A stretch of 64,000 nt of DNA, from contig NC_087062.1 in the NCBI RefSeq assembly GCF_963678635.1, forward strand, positions 68,371,415-68,435,414, read 5' to 3'. The notes beneath the pieces are model-generated. The model was not told where the DNA came from. It saw only the letters and a program-made list of their open reading frames with translations, and searched no databases. The position numbers and the translations under genes were made by a program. This document shows positions 37,501 through 49,500 of this stretch, piece by piece. Position 1 is the stretch's first letter. Every line of letters starts with the position of its first letter. This stretch comes from Symsagittifera roscoffensis. Lineage: Eukaryota; Xenacoelomorpha; Acoela; Convolutidae.

Positions 37501-40500
37501 TTTTTTGAAAAAATCTCAACTCCTCGAGTTTCTACAACAAATTATGACTGCCACTTTTTTGATAAAATTAACCCAATTTGAGTAAACTTGAAAAAAAAGT
37601 AAACTTTTTATTCTGCTGGGAACAATCCACTTTCGAAACTAGAAGGAAGTCGATCGATCACATTTTTCGTGACCTTTAAACTTTTGCTGTTCGATAATGA
37701 AATTTGGCTTCCTTTTTAAAGAAGGAAATCAACTAAAACTTCAAAAGAAAAAAGTCAAACTGCGAAAAAATAAATTTGAACCAAAAACAAAAAAAATCAA
37801 CACGAACTATACAAGCGTCTGATCTACGTTCACCGACTCATAAAATTAAAATCCACCTGCTAAGCTTACAATTCAATTAAGTTTCTTCGCGTCATTTGCA
37901 CTTTCGAGACTGCAGAGCGTAATTTGTCTTCTGTTTCGTAAGCCTCGGTTAGAAGTTCATTTTAGGCAAAGAAACAGACACTAGTTGAGCCGAAAAAAAA
38001 CATTTTATATTTTTTAAGCTTTGAGTCCCTCCTGAAGTTACAAGGAACAACACTTGTACTAGTACCTTCACTGAAAAGTTGCTTACAGAACAAGAAAAAC
38101 TCGTGATAAGACAACTAAGCCGAAAACCTTTGAGACAAAAGTTTAGCCAAAAAATGTGATTTAAAAAAAAATTAAATTTGCAAGCCCCCTGAAACTACAT
38201 TGAAGAACATTTGCACTTACCTCACAAGCAAATTTTATGCAGTGGCAACTAAGCCCACAGAACTTTAGCAGACAAACAAAAGTCCGACATTTCAGATTTC
38301 GCCGGAAAATTTCTAGGAAAAAATTTGAAAAGGAATTTTGAGCAACAAACTAGTTTGAATTTTCAACATTTATACTTTAACCGACCTGATTCATTTAAAT
38401 TAACAATAATTAATTTTTGGCGCTAAGCCGATGCAAAATAGTTTTATTTAACCGATAAACCATTTGCCGAAATCATTTAGGACGAACTAAATTTGAAAAG
38501 CGTAAAAAAAAGTAGACAAAAAAGGAAAAGTTTACCAGCTAGGGTTAGCTTATTTAATTTCCAGAAAATAATCAACGATACTTGAAACTAAATGAAAACT
38601 GCTGGCAGCGCAAAAAAAATCTATGGTGTGGCGACTAAGCCGACAAATCATAAGTCGACAAACAATAGTCAGACTATTCAATTTTCACCGGAAAAGATTC
38701 ATTTTCAAACACTGAAAATAAACAAGGTCCGACCAGGACTCAAATCCCAGACCACATGATACAAAACTAATTGCATTACCTCAGACTAATTGGGGAGGGG
38801 CGCGGTAGTTGCTAAGATTCGGTATTAAACAATATCAATTTCTTACAAATGTGTAAGAAAAGTTGTTTACTGAAAAAAGTCTAATTCCCGATTACAAGAC
38901 ACTAGGTTTCGCAAGTGTAAACACAGCCATCTGACATTTGGAAAAGAGTAATAAACGCAATTTAACAAAAAAAAACACAGACAAAAATCTCAGCTTTCAA
39001 ATTTCAAAGAAAAAAATACATGCCCTTTAAGCTCTTTGAACTTCTAGAACAATTTCTGTTGGTCACTTTTTTGATAACATTCACCATCAAAATGTAAAGT
39101 TTTTAAAATTATATTCCACTTATTATATTCCCTTTCGAAACTAAAATCTTTCCCCTTTTTTCGCGCTATTTCCACGTTAGTATTTGGAAAATTCTATTTA
39201 TGTAACTTTCACCAGATGAATTTCAATTGAACTTTAAAAATGCATATATACCTAAATGCATTCATAAAAGCATTAATATGAATGAATGCACATCTCTAAA
39301 TTTTAGAGCATTTTAAGACTTTTTCCTGCAAAAAAAAACAAAAAAATCATCAAGACCTATATAAGTCTTCACTATTCACTAAGTTCACTACTCTTAACAA
39401 GCAAAGAACAATTGTTTCATTAAAATTCACGAGAAAAATTTGCGAAAAAGCGAAATAACCAAATCAATTTGGGGGCGAGGGAGGGATTGTTCACATAGTC
39501 CGACACTTTTTAAGAGACAGAAAAGAATTAATGAGGCTTACGAAAAATATAGATAGATGGAGCGCGTTCAAGTTCAATTTAGAACCTTTTGGTTGAAAAA
39601 AACGCCGGAAAATGCTGACAGAATAGACAAAAACATAAACTCAGTCTAAGCCTGGCTGAGCTCTCGATTTGGCAAAGCTCTTTGAATGCAGAATTATTAA
39701 ATTTATTAAATTTTAATGCACAAACTCAATACTTTCCGGCGCTTTGATAGGACTTTTTAGCCACACCACAGACTAGAGAAGAGGAACAATCTAGAGAGAT
39801 CAAGTAAAACAAAAAGAAAACAACAAAATTATCCAGAAGAGTTTGAAACAAATTTCTGCAGACCTTTTTGAGACCATTCCAAAACTTACAGCTAAGAATA
39901 AACGAAAAAGCCAAGGGGAGACTTCATTGGAACCTCGAAAAAATCTAAGTTTTCTTAGTTTGAACTTATTTTTCTTTATCCTTAGGATAACTTTAGGGTC
40001 TCTCCATCACCTTAAACACAATACTTATGTCTTACGGTCGAGAATACTAAAAAGCAATTTTTTAAAACCATCTAAAATATAGTCAATAGCAGAATAATTT
40101 AAATAAAGAAGTGGCTCACCCATAAAAGTGACCTCTGACAAAGTCGTGTATCTTTTCCTTGGCCTTGGCGTGCAGGTTCTGGAACTCATGTAGTGCCGAG
40201 AACTGGATCACGTTCATGCCATTCGGAGTGAGGATGTCTGTACAAACAAACAATATAAATTTAAGTGAAAAATATACGTGTTAAGGAGTCTTAAAACTTT
40301 TTCTGAAACTGAACACAAAATCGAACTAAAACGAGACTATTTTACAACAATATTTTTTGAGCACTTAAATTCAAGAACTAAAATTGTTTTCTAAAAATAG
40401 CCAACAGACAGAGTTGGAAAATTTTCAATGTGTTTTCATCTTTCAAATTTCGGAGCAAAATGTATTTCTTGAAAGCTCTTTGATTTTCGAGAACCTTTCA

Positions 40501-43500
40501 TGGTAGGCACCTGTTTGATACAACCATTCAACTTTGAGAAAACTGGATGAAGAAAAGTTTTTCGCACTAACTGCACTTTCTAAACAAAATTTTCGCACTG
40601 TTCGAAATTTCTTAATTGGCGAGCCTAACTTGCCTTACTTTCAGCCCACGAAAGTGAATCAACTTGAATATTAAAAATGAAGAAATCAATAGTCAAACAG
40701 CTCAAGATTTGAAAGTGAACAACCTAACTTTTTTTGAAAATTCTCCACTATTGAGTTTCATAGAAAAAGTACGTCACATTAAAGCTCCTTGAATTTCAAG
40801 AAAAAGGTATGAAAATTTCATCAATTTAATTAACCCAATTTGTGAGAAATATGTAAGTCGTTCACTTGCGCCACATTTGAGGTCAAGGACAATAGGCTCT
40901 ACAGCCATTGGCTCAAAGGTCAAGGAGAATGTCTCTCGTGTTTTCTACCTCAATCGGTCGGAGCCAATTCCCGGTTCATTTAGACACGGAACTTCCAGAT
41001 CACTACGGATTGAAGACCACTACCGAATTACCCCTACCCAAAAAATAACTATCTCAGCAATTAAATTCAGGAATTCAGAACATAAATTGCTAAATGATTT
41101 CAGTGAGGAAATTAAACGGGACTAAGGTAATTATCTAGTTCGAGATTGATAGGTTTTATTAAGTATTTGGATCGAAAGGCCACTTCACTGAGAAGGCTAC
41201 CCAGTCTAGCTATTCATTTGTTCACAGGAATTCTCCTCTTCCCGACTGCGTTCCGAAACCACTCTTTTTATTCTCTTTCGAGAACGAGACAACTCTACTA
41301 TCGTTAACATTTATGTTGGATAGGTCAATTGCGAACAGCAAAATTCCCGTCCTTCTCGCTATTGTAAAACTGGCTGTTGACTTCTGACTTCGTTCCAGTG
41401 AGAAAACCCAGCATGACAGGCTCAATTCGAAACTTTAAAACAAAACTTCCTGCTGTCTGACCTACTGTCACAATAAATCAATATATTTGAAACTTACGAG
41501 TGGACGTCTGACGAACAAAACACCTGTGACAACTTGATATAAACTTATGAAATAATTTCGTGACAAAACTACTGGTTTGACAAAATAACTAAAACCACCA
41601 TTCAAGTGGACCTCCAACCTCAAAAACGGGAATAAAAAATAAAATTGTTCCACCTTTCATAACTCTTCGTCCTCAATCAACGAAACGGCCATGTTCTGAG
41701 CCCATATGAAGCAAAAACAGATGAAAATGCGAAAGATAATCAAAGAAATATTGAAAATATCCTTGATAAGTAAAATACAATAGTAATAGAAAAGATCGAA
41801 AGTACCCTGAGAGCAATTCTTAAACAGTAGCTGCAAAAATCAAAGAAAACATTCTTGATGAAGGAAAGCAGTATACCCATCTGGAGACCAAAAGCTGACA
41901 TTTGGAGCAGCTTGCCAAACTGAACTGCTAGGCTAAAAAAGCCTTTCTCCGCTTTATTGGAATTCCGGCAGATCACGATCAAGTAATTACACAGATAGGG
42001 AAGCGAAGCTTCGCACTATTTGCGATACACCGCAAGCAGAGTGGAACACTGATTGACAAAAATCACAAAATTTACTCAGTTGGAAAAAATGCATCTTAAG
42101 TTTCAGATCAGGATTTGTGAAGTTTAATTCGAGTAAGCCAAGAACCAGCAAAAAACCAACTGGAAAAATTACGAAGCGCTTACTAAGCTGAAAAAACTAG
42201 GTAGACGCTCGTTGTGCCAAAAAATGTCCTATTGAGCCGAATTTTACTATTAATTGAAAAAACGGCGATAAAAAAGCTATAAACCTAGAACTAAGACATT
42301 TAAAAAAATCCGAAGAGAGAAGATACTTCAAAACAAATATGCTCACATAAGCTCTGTTGGAGCGCAAGTAAGTTCACTGAGGATATCAATCCTGAGGACA
42401 AAAATTACACAAAGGCGAAGTTGCACTTCGCATACACAAGCAAAATATGACCGATAACGCTACTGCTAAAAACGGAATGAGTAAAACTTTCAGTCAACAA
42501 AATTTCAAAAATGACGCACGCCAATTATGAGTCTACATAATTGCTAAGTAACGCAAGCCAATTAAGAAGAAAAAGCAGTACCAGTCAATTTGAAAAAAAA
42601 ATTACGAACTAACATGCCTCAATTTATAGAGCGGACGCATTGTAACTAGTATACGAACAAGTTCATTAAAACATCCGACCCTGCCCAGGCTCGAACCCTC
42701 TTATTTTGCTGCTGGTCTCCTTCCCTACATCTAAGCTACAAATCCATTATGCCTTGAAGCTTAAGTGCTATTTGTAATATAATAGTCAGTGTTAATATCC
42801 TTAGCATTGGCTGTACTTAATAGCTGGATCAAAAAGAACACTTACAAAATGAACACATTTTGTCGCAACAATATTTGCGACTTAGGTAGGAAAAAAAAGT
42901 TCATACTATAACAAGCTAGGCTTGTGTAATAACGCGAACACACTATCGCACGTGTAATAATGTCATGAAGATAGTAGGATAGGTGTTAAAGCTTGTCTCG
43001 TCAGACAGATCAATTGCTCATGGTCTGTCAAGTTGCAAAATAAACAGTCGCCCGATGATAGTACGCTTCTTCAAAAGAGTGGTGAAAGTTTATCTTTTGT
43101 AAAAAAAAGAAGCCTGAACGAGCCCGAGAGCTTAATTAAGTCAAAGTATTAAGGGTTTTGACAGCTCCTCGTTCAAAATTTATAGGAACCAGAAGTATGT
43201 AAGGAATGCATTAAAAACAGCAGTTCATTTCGAGTTTAAGAAAAAACATAGCCAACTGACAGTTGGAAAAGAGTAGTGAACGCATGGAAATGGAAAATAA
43301 ACTGACTTGGTTTTTGTTTAAACTTCAGCTTGCGAATTTTCAAAGAAAAAATGTATGCCCTTAAAGCTCTTTGAATTTTACAAACAAATTATTTTAGACA
43401 CTTTTTTGATAAAATCAACCCAAATAGAGAAAACTGGATCAATGGGTAATTTTTTTTGCTGAGTAATCTGATAACTAAATTCCATTTTCAAAATTAGAAG

Positions 43501-46500
43501 TCGATCACCTTTTTCGTTACCTTTACACTTTTGCTGTTCAATAGAGGAACTTGCTTTCCTTTAAACAAAGGAAATGAACTGAACATAAAGTGAAACGTGA
43601 CACCGCTAAACAGAAACCGCTAAAAAGTAAATTTAAGCCTAAGCAAGTTTTAATTTTTCCTAAAAAAAAACGAAAAAAGGAATCATCACGACCGATATAA
43701 GAATCTAACCTACGCTCATCGACTTCCTGAAAAAAAAATCACCAAAACCTAACTACTCTCGTAACTATTAACAAAACCTTTGCCCTAACTTATGCTACTT
43801 CGGTTGAAAAAACGACTGATCTTATAACAAAATGCTTGTAGAGTAATAATTTCGGAAAGCTATAAAATTAAATTACTGAGCATGACAGAGAATATCTACT
43901 CTGTAGTATGCTGACCTGGACTGCGCTTGAGGAGGTGTTGCGCCTCTAAGCCTGTGACGTCAGAGACAGTAGTGAATGCATGGGCAGCGTGGGCAGCCGC
44001 TCTCTCGATACAATAGCGATGGTAGATCTGTCTGTCTCCCGCCTCGCGGTCCACGTCAAACTAAACAAAACATATCTCAAAACAATTTTAAAAGCGCGAA
44101 GCTGTTTTCCAGTCCCGTCTTCTAAATTTTCGGTCACAACGCACCTCTCTGTGAAAAAAAGTGATGCACTTACAGGCTATGGGTAAATTTTGGCATTGTC
44201 CTTTGAATCGAGACGCTTTTCCTTTCACAGAAAAATCGAACAATCAAGAAAAACTACCTAACAAACAGGTGAGACGCTTACATGACCAAGATTATTGTAG
44301 AAGTCGCACTTCCCTGCACACAAATATCGTCCCAGTAGAGTAGCATGTGTAGTGAAAATAGTGGCACAATCTATGGGTCTGGTCCTGCACAGCACCACCC
44401 CCACTCCCGCCAGCCACTCGTGGAACTGGGCCACTACCAGTCTGTCCCCTACTGCTCCCGGGGAGGATCCAGAAGCCTGTGTCGACTCAGCGTATAATCG
44501 ACACTGTGATTTGAACTGAAACCCAGTTAACAAATTACACTATGCAAAAACAAAACAATTCTCTCAACGCCGAGAAATCAAGAAACCGGGAGACGACAAA
44601 AAATTGCAATCGTGCTGACAATTGTATTGAAAACTCATTTCCCTTGCCTCAGTTCACGCTTACTCCTTATCGGGCCTTCGCACGGAATTTGAAAATTTGA
44701 TTTTTATAGGGTCACTCGCGAATCGCAGAAACAAAAAAAAAACTATTTACCTCGCCAATAAACCATGCTACAAGTGAGCCCAAAATGAGGGCGTCCATGG
44801 CCTCCCTGTCGTAGTAGGGCACTCCTATGTGTGACACATTGTAGAACTCCGTCTTCCACTCGTCAACTCTGTACGCCTGGCTACCAATGTCAAACAAGAT
44901 CACTCGGGGGTATCCCTCCACCAGCCACCGCCCATACACAACCTAAGCCACCACATCTACTGAACTTTCATTTCAACATTATATTTCACACAGAGGCCAA
45001 GTTGCACTTCTCTTACGCTAGCAAATTTACTGAAAAAGTGAACTCTCTGGTTGAAAAAAGTGAACTCTCATAACACAAGCGTTTATGTATTCAATTATTA
45101 GTAAAAGATGACGTGGCACATAGAACCTTTTCTTCTTTATAGAATAGAGCCAAGAAGCATTGGAAAAATCTAGAAAAACTCGGGAACAACACACTGATGA
45201 AATTCATTCATGTTGGGCTGGAAAAATACCTCCGCATCGTTCTAAGCTAAAAATCAATTTCTTTGTCTAAATAACGCAAACTTGAAATTATACAGAGGGG
45301 GAGCTGAGCTTCTCAAAATTGCGATACGAAGAATGATTGTGTATAATAAAATACCTTAATCCTTCGTTTTTCATTTCCATTGAAAAATGACACCGAAAGT
45401 GAGCGCATATCAAAACAAGAGTGCTCGTATCAAAGCAAAGCACTGAAAGTTCCGACTGCCCTTTAATTGGTCTCGACTAGCTTTTGATAAATAAAATATT
45501 GGCAAAGCTATGAATTTTAGGGAGATAAAATAAAAAATTAAGTGTTGCAATTTGAGTGTAGCTATTTGCAAAGAGTGTCAATGAACTCAAAAAATCTGAA
45601 AACAAAACTACTGATTAATTCGAACATCTGGCCTTAAAGCTCTTTAATTTTCAATAATATTTTTTAGATAAAAACTAACCCAGCTGAGCTAAGAAATAAA
45701 TCGAGTCAAACTGAGAAAAATCAAATATGAGCCTAAACAAATGTTGCCTTTTTCTAAAAAAAAAATAAGCACGGCCGAAATAATTGCCTTAACGTCGTTC
45801 GCTGGCTACTTAAAGACAAGCCGCAAATTCCTTAATAAAAACCACCCGATCTAAAATCAGTGATAAATCATTGCACTTAAGAAAAAATTTATCAAAGATT
45901 ATCGCTAACTGTAGTTTTTTACTATAAGCGCAGGCCGTACATCCACAGCGTGTACGATTTGGACAACAAAAGATGAGCTGAAAAAAATACGTCATTTTAT
46001 TAGATCAAACCTCGGTCAACTTTTTGATACTTTGACCACTCTAGAAATGTGTTTCTGTCAATTATTTCTCGGATTACCATTCAGTTTCAACCCTACCTGG
46101 AATTCAATAGCAAGGTTACCCTTTTCAAAAAGTTTAGCAGTAGACGAGAAAAAAACCGGTCAGTTATCAATGGCTCATTAAAAATACCGTATTTGGACCA
46201 TTTCTTTTAAGAATTTCCAAAAAAAGCAGATTTTACAAAACTTTGAATTCCGTATCATCAAAAAAAGCACTCAACTATGAAAATCGAAACATGAAAAGAA
46301 CCTGATAAAAGTCAACAAAAATTTTTAGAGAACTAAATCGGCATCTTTGAAGCCGACACGACTTCCCTACAGCGGCCAAATCAGTTTTCAATAAATAGCC
46401 TTGCAAGGCTCGGACATACACAGATCCTAATCGGGATCTAAACCGAAAAAACGTTTGTCGAAAATCAGAAAGCAAAATATCACCGGCAAAAATTTATCGA

Positions 46501-49500
46501 ATGAAACTAAAACTAAGCTGACAAATAATTATGAAGACCAGTAGGCCAGAATAAAATTAAAGGTCATATGCACCAAATTAAAAAACATATGCACCAAATT
46601 TTAAAAAAAACATATGCACCACAGGTTTTACTTTTTCGGTTCAAAGCAAAATTCGCAAATTAAATTCAACAGTACGATTAACTGAACAGCTGCACGAAAC
46701 TCATTTGTGTTTCACTCTAAAGCAAGTTCAATTTTTTTTTTACAGATTTGTACAAGTAGTAATTATGAGAATCATCTTAAACATATCTTATCAACATTTA
46801 CTGGAATTTAGTCTTTTCCTCGATAAAATGATTTTGCTTTAAAGGCGATTTGAACTTACTAATATGGTATTTCGGAATCGGAAACATTTTGGGTCGTTAT
46901 ATCCGGTGACAGAAATTATTTTCTTAGAAAAAAATTGTATTTATAATAAAAGATGCTCATTTGTCAGAGGCGATAGAATAGATAGACTACACAAAGATGC
47001 GCATAACTTGCGATCAGGAAATTAACTCTAACATATAATTTATTGAAAAACACTCATTTAAATACTATTATGTTATGATGAAAAACGCAGCATGATTCGC
47101 AGATGCAAAAATCTAAGCGGTGATTATGTTACAAAAGGTGGTTATTTTGAGAAACTTTTGAGTAGTGCATGTATTTAATTTGTGAACTAAATTTTCAATC
47201 AATTGTACAAGCTACTAAGATATTTTTGTAATAAATTCTTCTGCCAGATGAAAAAATATTCAAACATTCAAATTTTACACTTTTACCAAAAAAATTGGGC
47301 TTGGAAATCAATTAAAAAAACTAATCGAAGTGTAAAAAAACGATCTAGCTATTTAACTTGAGTCTGCATCTTATTGTAATATATCACCATCTATGCTTAT
47401 AACAAAATATATGCCAGAACATGAGTAACAAAAGTGACCGTAGAAAACAGCGACAAACATCGTACTTTTCAAAAATTCAAACTGTAGCAAAAAGCGCAAT
47501 CTGGCCATTCTCTTACATTATTATTAATCAAGTCTCACTTGAAATAATCCAACTAGGTGACCGACGCATGCAAAAAAAAGAGGAAACTAGGAAAAAAACA
47601 CGTCATAAAACTGGCATTCAAATATTTATCAAACTATTATAATCAGAACGAAACACAATTTCAAAAATCCGTCAACCATTACGGAATTGAGAAGAATACG
47701 CAGACAAATAAAAAAAATAAACAAAGTTAACAGAGAGTTTGAAAAGAGTCAACCCGCAGCCAACGAAACAAACAAAATACTGACTTCTTTTTTTGAAAAG
47801 TCTTCAACTTTCAAATTTCAAAGAAAAAAATATATGGCCTTATAGCTCTTTAAAATTCAAGCAAAAATTACGATTGGCACTTTCTCAATTAAAGTAACTA
47901 AATTTGAGAAAACTATCAATAGGTCAAAACTATATCAATTTTTATTCCCCTGGGAAATCTGAAAGTAAAATTCACTTGAAAACAAGAAATCGATCACGTT
48001 TTTGCTACCTTTACACTTTTGCTGTTCGATAGTGGAGCTTGCCTTCCTTTCAACAAGTAAACTTCACAAGAAATCGAAGTAAAGCCGTGAAAACCAAACT
48101 TGAGCATGACCAGATTTAAAATTTTTCTGAAAACAAAAGAAAATCACGAAGACCTATATTAGAGTATTCACTATTTTCATGACTTTCTAAAAGCGTACAT
48201 AAGACATATAAAAAATGAAATAACAAAAAAAAATGAGCAAGTACTCTGGAAAGGTTTTAAATAATAGTGAAAAGGGTTCATAATATAAACAAAATTCGAG
48301 CGTTGGAAACTGATCCGACAGAAAGAAGACAACAATAGCTAAATAGAAAAAATTGTAACGCGGAATGGTTTTCATCTACACAAAAAAAACAAGTCCTAAC
48401 TAGATTTGAGCCCATGACTTTTTTCGCCCTAAGCGTGAACGCTATCTCCATGCTACACGGGTTAAATTGATACCACGAACTTCATACTAACAAAAAAGCT
48501 GTCCATATGATTCAGTGAATATGTTACGCTAGTTGTTAACCCGAAGTCTATATTCCGATTAAATAACTCTTGCTTAAAAAACATGCGGAACCTGAAAATG
48601 AAACAGTCCGCAATAAAAACATAGATCAGACAATTATCAGTTGATTCAAGCAGATTGACATTTCGCAGAAAAGTTAAGATTATCAAAGAACATAAATTTA
48701 TATTTTCGAGGTGGTATATTCAACTTGTAAATCAAGGGTCATTTTACATTTATTAACTTCAATCGCCTTATATTAATAAACATAAGCAGAAAACCTACTT
48801 TGACACCCCGCTCCCTCATCGAGCGAACTGTGGCAGCTAGCTCTGGAGTATCTGGTTGATCTTCTACTTCAACTTCCAATTGCACTTGTGATTCATTGTA
48901 CGGTCCAATTAGCAAATAACGATCTCCTAACTGTTCTACCATGTGTCCAGTTTTTGTCTTCAAAACAGTATAAATTCCTCCAACTAAAGAAAACATAATC
49001 TAATGAAGCGAAGAATAGGCAACATCAGCTGGAATAAGGTAACTAAATGAGATTACCCGCCACTAAACCACTCCAACAAAAAACCGCTGAGCCAATTTTC
49101 CGATGTTTTCAAATACTGATTCAAGGTTCCAGCCACTTCGCAAAGTCAAGGAATTATAGATTAGCTGATGTTTTTTTCCTCCAAACTTTGGAGGAAAAAA
49201 AACATCAGCTAATCTATAATTCCTTGACTTCGCGAAGTGGCCGGAACCTTAAATGTTCCTTAAGGTACCTACAAGGTACCTTTCCTTAAGGTACCTACAA
49301 GGTACCTTTCCTTAAGGTACCTACAATTGAATTAAAGGTACCTTAAGGAAAGCTCACAGAGAGTCAGTCATGTGTGATATCATATTAAAACCAATAGGTT
49401 GTTATTCGGATTTCAAAAAAAAAAAAACGAAATAGCTGTTGCATTGTCGATTAAAATTAGTCTAACTTTTTTCGGTTTTGAGACTAAATAAGATAAAGAT

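Noticed and set aside
40877-41480. Possible solo LTR or small gene in GYS intron 5
   Set aside because: Composition differs from surroundings, but no terminal dinucleotides, target duplication, partner copy or splice-supported frame could be shown.
42665-42770. Functional tRNA gene
   Set aside because: A and B boxes are present but the acceptor and anticodon stems do not pair convincingly; best read as SINE-like.
43980-44186. Plus-strand frame over GYS exon 5
   Set aside because: Shadow of the minus-strand exon; the minus strand matches glycogen synthase residue by residue.
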